DNA from: Theocolax elegans
Taxonomy: Eukaryota; Arthropoda; Insecta; Hymenoptera; Cerocephalidae
Assembly (NCBI GenBank): GCA_026168455.1
Contig: CM047429.1
Span: forward strand, 32,261,850 to 32,325,849
DNA: 64,000 nt
Reading direction: 5' to 3'
Below are positions 32,319-42,405 of this stretch, in pieces; position 1 is the stretch's first letter; every line of letters begins with the position of its first letter. The translations under genes were made by a program, and so were the position numbers. The notes under the pieces are model-generated. The model was not told the DNA's origin. It made no database searches and was given only the letters and a program-made list of their open reading frames with translations.

Positions 32319-33519
32319 TGTTTGCTGGTCTGGTTTAAAACTATTAAAACTTAACAAAAACGCTGGCTAGTTATACAATACTTACAAGGAGAGGTCACAC
32401 CCTCTGGAAAACGGATCCTTACCAAACTCTAGGATAATTTCTACTATAAAATCATGCAGAAAGCCGGAATTTAGTGTCCAATGCCCATTTTTACGATATA
32501 TATAAGCAAATAATGAAAAATCTCACCGAAAAAACCGTTGAGTTTGAACGCTTATAACTCAGAAACAATTAAAGATGTACGTATAAACTAAATTTTAAAA
32601 GAAAGCTGAGGTCGAGTAGATACGTTTTGAAAAAAAGGAAGCTCAAATATTTTAATATGGTCAAAAGTTATGGGAGAAATAAGAATTAGACGAAATTTTG
32701 GGCTAAAAAACCATTAAATTGTAACTTTAAATTTTCGATAAAATTTTGGCTAATTCTTATTTCGCCCATAACTTTTGACCATATTAAAATATTTGAGCTT
32801 CCTTTGTTTCAAAACGTATCTACTCGACTTTAGCTTTCTTTTAAAATTTAGTTTATTCGTACATGTTTAATTGTTTCTGAGTTATAAGCGTTCAAACTCA
32901 ACGGTTTTTTCGGCGAGATTTTCATTATTTGCTTATATCTATCGTAAAAATGGGCATTGGGCACTAAAACTCCGGCTTTCTGCATGATTTTATAGTAGAA
33001 AATATATCCTAGAGTTTGTTAAGGATCCGTTTTCCAGAGGGTGTGACATCTCCTTGTTAGTACAGCAAAACCACCATGCCATTCATCATATACACACGTA
33101 CTGCACATGCACACACTCAGCATCGATAGTACTTCCCAGTCGGACTTCCGGACACGAGTTGTTCATACATCTGGGTATAAGGGACTTTTTTTCTCACTTA
33201 GACACAACAATTAATACATTTTCTAAAATTTTTATGGTGTAACATTTATTAGAAATTTACATATATACTTAAAATACAACGGACATCCCTGTTATATCAA
33301 TACTCATATTTAATTTAATCATTCTATAATTTGTATTAGTTCTTTTTTATATATTTTTAATTATAAGTTTTATTATTAGATAAGAATATATTTTATTATA
33401 TTATATTATATCATATAAGATTCAATTATTTGTATTTATTGGTTGTTATTTTTATATAAATAATTTATGTTCTCATTATTTATTACTTTATTGTTTTTAT
33501 TATTATTATTTTAGCAGCA
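32319..33519 (-). repeat. Gypsy 5' LTR with MITE insertion
   Basis: Homologous to 24231-24767 over its length, but interrupted at 32385-33056 by a foldback element. Without the insert and one TTA it is about 530 bp. The gag ATG lies directly beside its inner edge, leaving almost no leader or primer-binding site. Confidence 0.85.
32385..33056. mobile_element. Foldback MITE copy B, TTA target duplication
   Basis: A 672-bp element starting CAAGGAGAGGTCACACC and ending with its near-exact reverse complement. The two halves pair almost throughout, leaving a centre of roughly 60-80 bases near 32700-32745. It is bounded by TTA at 32382-32384 and 33057-33059. The other LTR has a single TTA at the same point, an empty site. 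Same family as 3580-4214. Probably PIF/Harbinger-derived, given the TWA duplication. Confidence 0.85.
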
Positions 33520-33544
33520 AGTTTACCAATATCTGTAATGTATT

Positions 33545-33705
33545 GAAAATTCCATCATTACGATGAAAAGTCCATGCAATGAAAAGTCCTTGCGATGAAA
33601 AGTCCGTGGGATGAAAAGTCCTTACGATGAATGGTCCATGCGATGAAAAGTCCGCCATGAAACGTCCGACGATGAAATGTCCTGTGATGAATCGTCCGGA
33701 TACGG
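33545..33705. repeat. Minisatellite with GATGAAAAGTCC core
   Basis: About ten units of roughly 14-16 bp share GATGAAAAGTCC or close variants (GATGAAACGTCC, GATGAATCGTCC), each followed by a short variable part. It separates the Gypsy LTR from the LINE remnant. The unit degenerates toward the right. Confidence 0.75.
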
Positions 33706-33714
33706 TCTGGAATG

Positions 33715-34603
33715 TTTATTGTAATAGTCTTAAGAGTTTTTGCATTAATCCCATTAACTCCACCGTTTTTAAGTTTTAGTTCATTTATGTATTAAAGATG
33801 TCCAATTTGTTTGGAGGTTTAATGAAGATTGTTTTTGGATTATTATTAGGCATTTCTAGCAATCTTTGATTAGGTGTTTTTATTTTTTTACTTAGAGTCT
33901 CCACTAATTTGCAGTAAAAATCATTTAAACTGTTAGTAATTTCTTTTTCGTCTTTTATTATTAAATTATCCATTTTAATTTGCTTTATTGAAGTATTATT
34001 TTTGCTTTTAGTACTACCAATTTTATTATTTATACAAGACCACATTTTAATACGATTATTTTTATTTCCTTCAATTATTTTATTAAATGTGTTAACATAT
34101 GTTTTATATTGTGTTTTGAGTTCGTAATTGTTAGGATTCAATTTTAGTCTATTATAAAGATTTTCTTTCTTGTAGAGTTAGAGAAGTTATAATGGTTTTA
34201 GAAATCCAGTCTTTTCTAGGATTTATATTAGTCTTTTTCGCGTACTTTTTTATATACTAAGCTTTTTCAGTACATAATTGTATATCCTTCATTATGGTTT
34301 TGATGATTTGATTAGAATCATTCATATTAAAATATTTAGACCAGTCTATTTTATTCGCTTCATATAATAACTTGTCGTAGTTGTGTAAGTATGATCTTTC
34401 TTGTTTGTCAATACTTCATGTTGTAATTTTCCCATTTTTCAAACTACAAAAATCGGGTAGTGGTCTGTTATATGAATTCTTAATGTTAAAGCTTTAGTAG
34501 TCATGAAGTCTGTTTTAATAAAGATATTATCTATACAAGTTCCTGTTTCCGACATTAACTTTTTTATCCTCGTGGTGTTAGTGAAACTTGGTAGAAAACC
34601 TTT
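33715..34603 (-). pseudogene. Old LINE: end of endonuclease and start of RT
   Basis: On the minus strand about 34560-34430 reads GTCIDNIFIK and HITDHYPIF, the last endonuclease motifs. The 118-residue frame 34141-33785 is the endonuclease-RT connector (KMWSCINNKIG, NSLNDFYCKL). 33780-33715 begins RT (KNGGVNGINAKTLKTI). It is the downstream part of the LINE whose 5' part is at 39041-39305 and 46193-47230, the pieces being separated by two later insertions. It stops at the minisatellite. Confidence 0.7.
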
Positions 34604-35218
34604 TTAAGGGGGGAGCCTGCTTTAGAGGCTTCAAAAAATCGATATTTTCGAGGATTTTATTGGGAAGGAAAGAAATGTCTGATTAAAATGAAACTTTTAG
34701 GGTTTATTCTTATATATTTGAAGAGTTTTCTCAAATTTTTTTATCAACATACATGAAATCTTCTTTATGCTACAAGAAATTTGCGGAGGCGCCTCGAGTG
34801 TGCACTTTCTCTGTGGCGAGCAAGATGCAGGTCGCAATTTTCATCTGAAACAAAAAAACCAAAGAAATTTTTAATTTTCAATAGTGTCATTCCTAGGTGA
34901 ACCAAGAAAATTAAAAAAAAGTGAAAAATTCAACATTTTTTCGCAGATTAAAAAAAATGCATTTTAAAAAAAAAAATTCACTTCAGATCGTTGAAAAACC
35001 GAGTTAATGTTAACTTTCTTAAGGTATTTTAGGTTCACCCAGAAGAGAATTTAACCCTGAATACAATGCTATCGACCCGTTTCGATAGGACGTTTACTTT
35101 TTTTCCTATCTTGCTCGCCAATTTGAAAAACACGTCAAAATAGAAATCCGAGAAATCGCTTGTCAAAGTTTTCGTTCACAAAAAATCGTAAATTTCTTGA
35201 ACTTACCCTATTAATATG

Positions 35219-35968
35219 CTAATCAGCGATTCCTGCTCCATATAACTGCCCTTCAGATTCTTCAAAAAATTGGTTTTCGGTCAATTGCTCCATTCGACGG
35301 GCTGTTCTGGCCTCTTTGGTCTCCAATGAGGCGCGCCTGTTTTGGCGCGTGATGCGCTCCTCGTCCACTTTATCGCAAAAATTTTTGCACTGGAGCCCAA
35401 TTTTCAAGTCTAATACGTGCGTAGTTTTTAATACTGCACTGTAGCCTTTATTAAACATCCCTCCAGCGATGAAAGCAGCAGTCTGAACTATTTTAAACCC
35501 CGAATGAAGGTGATTAAGCGTCATGCGCCATACGGTTGAATTGAATGACTCGTTAGCATTCTGCGTGTGTTCACCCAAGCACCTTGTTAATAAATCGTCC
35601 TTTGATAATTCCTCGTATATAGGACGAATATGTTTTTCAATATCGTCGTCAATTAGGCGCGGTGGATGTTTAAAATCAGCCAAAGTATTTTTTGCTTCTG
35701 CTTTGCGCCATTCACACCAGCTTTCGGCGCCTTCGGGGCAGTTGTCGTGGCGAGGCAATTTATCTGTAGAGCAATAATGATCAAGTGTCGCCATTATTGC
35801 ACTTCTCATACCTTCTACAGAGTTTAAATGTCTTCGAATCGCGAGACCGTAATATATTGTTAGTTTTTTTATTACAGTCTCTGTGAGCCGCTTTTTCCAC
35901 CGAGATTCTGTTCTTTTCTCTTGTTGCAGAGACGAGTACCCATGCGCTTTTGTACGTGTCCCACGCAC
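35219..35968 (-). pseudogene. Transposase C-terminal part, copy 1
   Basis: A 249-residue frame containing LTETVIKKLTIYYGLAIRRH, YCSTDKLPRHDNCP, ESWCEW, RCLGEHTQNANESFNSTVW and AAFIAGGMFNKGYSAVL. This is the C-terminal half of the Mutator-like transposase found in many arthropod genomes (HTQNANESFN is the conserved end of the catalytic fold). It overlaps the upstream frame by about 97 bp in a different frame. One extra base in the A run of GGAAAAAGC (near 35892) would join the two frames. Confidence 0.8.
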
Positions 35969-36963
35969 TCGTTTTTAGTCACTGTACACTTGTCGCCGTA
36001 TGGATTATTGTTCACGATGCCAAGAAATGTTTTGGAGTCGCCGTCGCCAATATAATTGCTATACATTACTCCAAATTTCTCGATGGATCTTGAGAACATT
36101 TCGGTGATTGAATCAACTTCCATCTTTCCGGCGGAGCCTGCATGATTCGAAGAACAATTATCTTTATGGGTTTCATACCATTCTTCATATTCGTCGTCGT
36201 TCAACGCATTTTTCTTGAGAGTGCAGGTATGACAATATCCGCTTTTAACATCGAGATCAATCACTTTGCCACTGTAGTAGCCAATAAGTGTAGTTACACT
36301 GGACAGAGAAGTGAATCCACGTTTTTTCCACGATCCATTGCACGAAACTTTCAAATGGTCAGCTGGTCTTTCATTTTGCACATTTAGTTGTTTTTCTTCT
36401 TCGATAGCACTTTTGCACGCACTTTCAAACATCGTTTTCGATGCTGTATACAGATGTTCCACGATTTTGTCATACGTCGATTTTGCTAAGCCCATGCCTT
36501 GAAATAAATCCAGAAGATCGCAAAAAATATTTATGCCTTCTCGTGCGACATCCAAAAGCCTCATGACCAACACAATTCTTCTGTTGATTTCGTATCCGGT
36601 GTGAATCAACGGTCCGGATTCGATTTCTCGTTTACCGCAGCGACACGACAAAATAATTTTAAATCCTAAACCTCGATGGTTGCTTTCGGCGAACGTTATT
36701 TTTTGCTTACACAAATTGCAAATAACTAACTCCGAAATTGCTAAAAACACAGACACAAACTCGATTATGCGGTAACAATGAGACGGATAAACTATAACGT
36801 CGTCCGTAGTCGCCGATGCCAATTTCTGCTCACTGCGGCTGGTATTAGCTTCTCCATCGTCCGATGAAGAAACATTCACAAATTGATTGCCGTAGAATTT
36901 GCGCTTCCGTGGCCTTGCACTACGCTCACTCGAAGATTTGCTCATTTTCGGATAGGTTTCCAT
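35872..36963 (-). pseudogene. Transposase N-terminal and catalytic part, copy 1
   Basis: A 363-residue frame. The N-terminus is Lys/Arg-rich (about 1-30). A zinc-binding region CNLCKQKIT then CRCGKR (about 80-110) follows. Next comes a catalytic-fold region with VSCNGSWKKRGFTS (about 205), VKSGYCHTC, YIGDGDSKTF (about 310) and KNECVGHVQKRMGTRL (about 335). In relatives known to me the first motif reads V-S-x-D-G-T/S-W, so the first catalytic Asp appears replaced by Asn. The frame stops after the 5-A run and continues in the 249-residue frame. Confidence 0.8.
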
Positions 36964-37178
36964 ATTTTTAAGATGCTCACGTACTGAGAGACAAATTTAA
37001 ACTGAACAGTAAAGCTAAATGTAGCTCTGTTCGAGCCGACGTTGCCAGCTCATATATACCGTTACAATAACATTTTTGCCCTGGAGCCCAATTTTCAAGT
37101 CTAATAAGTGCATAGTTTTTAATACTGCACTGTAGCCTTCATTAAACATCCCTCCAGCGATGAAAGCAGCAGTCTGAA

Positions 37179-38653
37179 CTATTTTAAACCCCGAATGAAG
37201 GTGTTGGGCGTCATGCGCCATACGGTTGAATTGAATGACTCGTTAGCATTCTGCGTGTGTCCACCCAAGCACCTTGTTAATAAATCGTCCTTTGATAATT
37301 CCTCGTATATAGGACGAATATGTTTTTCAATATCGTCGTCAATTAGGCGCGGTGGATGTTTAAAATCAGCCAAAGTATTTTTTGCTTCTGCTTTGCGCCA
37401 TTCACACCAGCTTTCGGCGCCTTCGGGGCAGTTGTCGTGGCGAGGCAATTTATCTGTAGAGCAATAATGATCAAGTGTCGCCATTATTGCACTTCTCATA
37501 CCTTCTACAGAGTTTAAATGTCTTCGAATCGCGAGACCGTAATATATTGTTAGTTTTTTTATTACAGTCTCTGTGAGCCGCTTTTTCCACCGAGATTCTG
37601 TTCTTTTCTCTTGTTGCAGAGACGAGTACCCATGCGCTTTTGTACGTGTCCCACGCACTCGTTTTTAGTCACTGTACACTTGTCGCCGTATGGATTATTG
37701 TTCACGATGCCAAGAAATGTTTTGGAGTCGCCGTCGCCAATATAATTGCTATACATTACTCCAAATTTCTCGATGGATCTTGAGAACATTTCGGTGATTG
37801 AATCAACTTCCATCTTTCCGGCGGAGCCTGCATGATTCGAAGAACAATTATCTTTATGGGTTTCATACCATTCTTCATATTCGTCGTCGTTCAACGCATT
37901 TTTCTTGAGAGTGCAGGTATGACAATATCCGCTTTTAACATCGAGATCAATCACTTTGCCACTGTAGTAGCCAATAAGTGTAGTTACACTGGACAGAGAA
38001 GTGAATCCACGTTTTTTCCACGATCCATTGCACGAAACTTTCAAATGGTCAGCTGGTCTTTCATTTTGCACATTTAGTTGTTTTTCTTCTTCGATAGCAC
38101 TTTTGCACGCACTTTCAAACATCGTTTTCGATGCTGTATACAGATGTTCCACGATTTTGTCATACGTCGATTTTGCTAAGCCCATGCCTTGAAATAAATC
38201 CAGAAGATCGCAAAAAATATTTATGCCTTCTCGTGCGACATCCAAAAGCCTCATGACCAACACAATTCTTCTGTTGATTTCGTATCCGGTGTGAATCAAC
38301 GGTCCGGATTCGATTTCTCGTTTACCGCAGCGACACGACAAAATAATTTTAAATCCTAAACCTCGATGGTTGCTTTCGGCGAACGTTATTTTTTGCTTAC
38401 ACAAATTGCAAATAACTAACTCCGAAATTGCTAAAAACACAGACACAAACTCGATTATGCGGTAACAATGAGACGGATAAACTATAACGTCGTCCGTAGT
38501 CGCCGATGCCAATTTCTGCTCACTGCGGCTGGTATTAGCTTCTCCATCGTCCGATGAAGAAACATTCACAAATTGATTGCCGTAGAATTTGCGCTTCCGT
38601 GGCCTTGCACTACGCTCACTCGAAGATTTGCTCATTTTCGGATAGGTTTCCAT
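37179..38653 (-). pseudogene. Transposase, duplicated copy 2
   Basis: The frame 38653-37562 is identical in translation to copy 1. The following frame 37658-37179 repeats its C-terminal part up to NESFNSTVWRMTPN, then diverges by a small change. It continues in another frame at 37221-37015 (FKIVQTAAFIAGGMFNEGY), where the duplication boundary truncates it. The same Asn for Asp and the same one-base frameshift are present, so both predate the duplication. Confidence 0.85.
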
Positions 38654-39040
38654 ATTTTTAAGATGCTCACGTACTGAGAGACAAATTTAAACTGAACAGT
38701 AAAGCTAAATGTAGCTCTGTTCGAGCCGACGTTGCCAGCTCATATATACCGTTACAATAACATTTTTGGCCCTCCCATAGCTTCATAGAGACCTTCTATA
38801 AACAGTTAAACCGTTTTGAAGAACCGTTAGTCCCTTTCCATTATAATATACACAATAGATCGAGGGGCGGCCCGGACGCTCGGATACCTGCTCGACGCTT
38901 GCTCACTATTTCTTCTGTATCACCGAAAATATTCCGAATTTTGTTCTGAAATTTTAGACACATATTCTTGGATAGTTTACAAAGAGATTTAGGCAAAAAA
39001 AACGATTTTTTGAAGCCTCTAAAGCAGGCTCCCCCCTTAA

Positions 39041-39305
39041 AGCAGGTTATTTAAAAAGTTTAAACTTATGTTATTACATTCCATTATATTTATGTTAAAA
39101 TCCCCAATAATCATATGATTTTGTACTTTACATCTAATATCTAATCTATTTATAGGTATTGTTTCACACATATGCATTACATCTTCTGTTACATATTACT
39201 CCATCATTTTTATTTACATCTCCATAGTTATAATAAATTTTATAATCATTTATTTTATAAAACTGTAAGTAAGACCCTATTTTATTTCTATTTGTTCGTA
39301 TACAT
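39041..39305 (-). pseudogene. Old LINE: endonuclease part
   Basis: The minus strand reads VQNHMIIGDFNINIMECNN near 39120-39070, the GDFN motif of apurinic-type endonucleases. It is preceded by YGDVNKNDGV near 39240. Both belong to the LINE whose RT start is at 33715-34603. Insertion of the TTAA transposon at 39040 and of the Penelope-like element at 39320 split it. Confidence 0.65.
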
Positions 39306-39383
39306 ATTTACTATTTTTCATAATGAGCTAGGGAATGTATTGATCACCACGAACAAATTATACTGTGACAAAACAATCTTTTT

Positions 39384-39427
39384 GCCGATGTTTCGGATGT
39401 TTTAATTATTACATCCCTTTTCAAGGC
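39384..39427 (-). ncRNA. Hammerhead-like motif, left arm
   Basis: Mirror of 46051-46094; see that entry. It lies at the outer end of the left arm. Confidence 0.4.
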
Positions 39428-40035
39428 TATAAATGCATATAAACTTATTAAAATATAAACGTAGTCAAAATAAAGAAAAATAAGATAGATATTAAAAAAT
39501 AACCGAAAACTCACCAATAAGTCATGTTAAGTTAAAAAAGAATCATGGTGTTACACAATGGTCTTAATAAAATTGACAAAAACTCAATAACTGACAAAGC
39601 TATTCTGAAAAAACAAAATCACCAAAAGTTCGTTAATTATTTAAAAAAAACCAAAAGTTAACAATTTACAAAAAGATATATAGTATTATAAAAAAAATTT
39701 TTTCCAATTATAATTATATTAAAATAAAAAAGCTAAAAAAAAAAAAACTCACACAATAAATTATAACACTAAAATTCACTTTAGATCTTTTGCTAAGGAA
39801 CACTCCAGAGGGGGTCCATAGTATAAATAATTAATATAAGCACGACTATTAGAGCCTAACCTCTAACCAATACTATAATATTGTGTATATAAAAACGTTT
39901 GAGAAGTGGGGGAGAAACATAGTATATCGAAATAAGCGGGTACGAGAGAGAAAGCCAATATCTATCTCTTAAAAGTAAAAGAACGGTAGCAAGAATAAAT
40001 AGGCCTTTAACTAATGTGTATAAATGAATATATGA

Positions 40036-40407
40036 TCAATGTATACATCCCACAACACTATCTAAAACTATTTTATAAACATTTTTAAGATTATTTGTAT
40101 CCTCCATACGGTTTAAAGTATTTTTGTTAGAATAAATATTAATTATCTCAGAAAAAAGACGTTTTTTGTAATTACTCTCTATGTCTAAAATAGTGGTCTT
40201 TTCAAAATTAATAGTATGTCCAGCATTAATTGTATGCATCGCAACTGCAGATCTCTCATTTTTATTTTTTATATCATTTTTGTGTTCATTTATACGTAAT
40301 TTCAATTTCCTTTTGCTAGTGCCTATATAAATTGCAGTACAATCACTACATGGAATTCTATAAACAATGTTGCATACATCATACTTAATTAACTCATCCA
40401 TTCCCAA
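40036..40407 (-). pseudogene. Penelope GIY-YIG endonuclease, left arm
   Basis: A 123-residue frame, identical in translation to 45072-45443. NIVYRIPCSDCTAIYIGTSK carries the two-Tyr GIY-YIG signature, followed by KLRINEHK with the Arg and His usual in this family. The domain nicks DNA for target-primed insertion of Penelope-like elements. In this arm no RT catalytic core precedes it. Confidence 0.85.
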
Positions 40408-40430
40408 TTTAATAATGTGATGAAACTTAT

Positions 40431-40880
40431 TTATTGTGCAATTAATCGATAAAAAATTATGCTTGTTAAAAATATTATTAAGCTTAGAGTTAAATTTTTA
40501 AAAAATGGTAAAACTACCTTCGGTCTGCGCATCAAATCTATAGTTCTATTATATCTTGTGTTTGCAAAATTAATGTTATTATTATTATTAATATGTGCCA
40601 ACCTTTTACCCATATATTTCAATATGAAATTACAGGGATAAGAATTTTGGCTTAAGAACTCTTTAATTATTTTCAAATTTTCATCATGGAACGAAGAGTG
40701 CGAAAGTAATATGCACTTGTCTACCAAGTTATAAACCATTACAATTTTTTGATGTTGTGGATGGTGGGAGAAATAATTAAGATATCGACCAGATGCTGTT
40801 TTTTTCCGGAACCAATTTGTTAATGGAAAACCATTGTCAATCCTAATTAATTCAATATCAAGGAAAGGCAACACCTTATC
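40431..40880 (-). pseudogene. Penelope RT thumb/linker, left arm
   Basis: Minus-strand translation gives LPFLDIELIRIDNGFPLTNW, LNYFSHHPQHQKIVM and INFANTRYNRTIDLMRRPKV, the region between RT and the endonuclease of Penelope-like elements. It mirrors 44600-45048. The upstream end joins the R1 fragment, and the first part also occurs a second time at 42180-42455. Confidence 0.8.
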
Positions 40881-42180
40881 ACTCAGGCTATGTTGGCCGC
40901 TTGTGCAAAGCAGCCTAACATCTCCATGGTCGTCAAGACAGGGCTGAAGACCGTAGACACTCTTGTACAAGAGTTCTACGGGAAAACCAAAAAGATGTTT
41001 TCGGCAGTAGACGATTACAAGTGCCAAGTCGAGGATTATCGAGTTGGTCACGAGAATCGTCGGCGGCCTAAGAAAAGAGGCATAATAGCTAAAGCCGTCT
41101 TTACGGCTACAGCTAGAATGCAGGCTCAAAAGAGAAGTAGAGAGGGCCCCCAAAGCCCCCCCGAGGTCTCTAAGAGCCGCAAGAAGAAGAAGCCTCGGAA
41201 GGAGGTACCACCTCGTGGCACGGACAAGGAGCAATCCAAGTCCGCGTCAGTGGCGGGGAAAAAGCCGACAGTCAAGTCGGGACAGGCGCCTCTTGATAGG
41301 AGAAAACGCCAGATGGCGCCGGTATCCACCCTGGTGGTAACTGTCGCGAGGGACCGTACGTTTGCTGAAGTCTTGGGGAAGCTCCGAAAGGAAGTCAACC
41401 CGGACGACAGCGGCGCCCAGGTTCTGAGCGTACGGCCAACAGGGCGGGGAGATGTCCTGCTCCGGCTGGGCAAGAAGACGGACGCAACAGCATTCGTTGA
41501 GAAAGTCCGTACGGCTACTAAAGGGATGGGAGAAGTTAGGATCCGAGATCGAAGGGTGACCCTGGAGATCAGAGACCTGGACGCTCTCACAACGAGGGAC
41601 GAAGTGATAGCGGCCCTAGATAAAGTTCTCGCGTCTCCGCCTGAGAGCCGAGAGGTGAAGCTTTTGGGTCCCAACCGCAATCAACAGAAGACAGCCATCG
41701 TGAAGCTGGATAACGAGAGCGCTGACAGGCTGAAGTCGATGCGACATCTTTGCGTCGGCTTTGTAAGCTGTCGCGTTCGGGATCGAGTTTTGGTCGAGAG
41801 GTGCTATCGGTGCCTAGACTTCGGCCACACGAAACGGAATTGTAAGGGAGTGGACAGGTCCTCGTCGTGCTACAAGTGCGGCGAGCCTTGACACAACCTT
41901 AAGAATTGCAAGAGCGCTCCCAAATGCTTTCTTTGTCCATCAAAGGATGCTGAGGGAGTGTCTCACGTGGCGGGGTCCTGAGCCTGTGCCACCTTTAGGC
42001 GCACGCTCGATACCGCCCGAAAGGCCGCTTCACGATAAGTGGCAGTCTCAACGTGGGAGGATAGAATAAGGAACGAATGACGCATGTCACAAGACACGCC
42101 TCCCAGCTTGAAGTAATGTGAAAAACAGTTCCGGGCTGGGCAGGTGAAAGCGTTGGGTTTGGAGTTTTAGCCGGTAAGAA
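40881..42180 (+). mobile_element. R1-type LINE fragment (ORF1 plus 3' UTR), left arm
   Basis: The frame 40890-41891 is an R1-clade ORF1: a Lys/Arg-rich middle (RKKKKPRKEVPP), VSTLVVTVARDRTFAEVLGK and then zinc knuckles CYRCLDFGHTKRNC and CYKCGEP. A stop follows, then HNLKNC and a third knuckle, CFLC. After about 42010 it jumps to the R1 3' UTR (TTGAAGTAATGTGA, CAGTTCCGGGCTGG), which also occurs in the R1 copy at 9932-11140; all of ORF2 is missing. It is embedded in the Penelope-like element and mirrored at 43300-44596. Confidence 0.85.
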
Positions 42181-42405
42181 TCCATATATTTCAATATGAA
42201 ATTACAGGGATAAGAATTTTGGCTTAAGAACTCTTTAATTATTTTCAAATTTTCATCATGGAACGAAGAGTGCGAAAGTAATATGCACTTGTCTACCAAG
42301 TTATAAACCATTACAATTTTTTGATGTTGTGGATGGTGGGAGAAATAATTAAGATATCGACCAGATGCTGTTTTTTTCCGGAACCAATTTGTTAATGGAA
42401 AACCA

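Larger units (their letters stand above)
24231..33519 (-). mobile_element. Gypsy LTR retrotransposon, 9.3 kb with both LTRs
   Basis: The element has LTRs at 24231-24767 and 32319-33519 (the latter enlarged by a MITE), a polypurine tract next to the left LTR, and gag, protease, RT, RNase H and integrase in order on the minus strand. The LTRs differ by a few substitutions and an 18-base indel, so insertion is not very recent. No matching target duplication is seen (TTTTC on the left, AGTTT on the right). Pol has several stops and frameshifts, so this copy is dead. The same family is present at 4612-22108 (plus) and 62939-64000 (minus). Confidence 0.9.
35381..38761. repeat. 1690-bp tandem duplication inside the transposon
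   Basis: 35381-37071 and 37072-38761 are the same sequence, with junctions at an ATTTTTG word present at both ends. The two 363-residue frames translate identically; only a few differences exist near the junction (for example GAAGGTGATTAAGC against GAAGGTGTTGGGC, which changes the second copy's C-terminal frame). The very high identity suggests a recent unequal crossover or replication slip. Confidence 0.9.
34608..39036 (-). mobile_element. TIR transposon with TTAA duplication and Mutator-like transposase
   Basis: 34-bp perfect terminal inverted repeats (34608-34641 and 39003-39036) begin GGGGGGAGCCTGCTTTAGAG and are flanked by TTAA at 34604-34607 and 39037-39040. The element interrupts the endonuclease frame of an old LINE. 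It encodes a transposase split in two frames, of which most is present twice because of a 1690-bp internal tandem duplication. TTAA targets are known for piggyBac and Kolobok; the protein is not piggyBac-like, so a Kolobok-type or related element with a Mutator-like transposase domain is my inference. Confidence 0.8.

Noticed and set aside
24231..33519. Endogenous retrovirus with envelope
   Set aside because: The third ORF region shows no signal peptide, membrane segment or fusion motif; it is treated as a Gypsy retrotransposon with an unassigned ORF.
35872..35968. Programmed -1 frameshift joining the two transposase frames
   Set aside because: The five-A run followed by GC does not form a canonical X XXY YYZ slippery site in the zero frame; a one-base deletion from a six-A run is simpler.
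34608..39036. piggyBac assignment because of TTAA
   Set aside because: The encoded protein lacks piggyBac motifs (no IDESMVxFKGR, no YNxxMGGVD) and has Mutator-like transposase motifs instead.
41126..41680. 184-residue minus-strand frame and its mirror at 43799-44353
   Set aside because: Antisense shadows of the R1 ORF1; Ser/Arg-rich without recognisable motifs.
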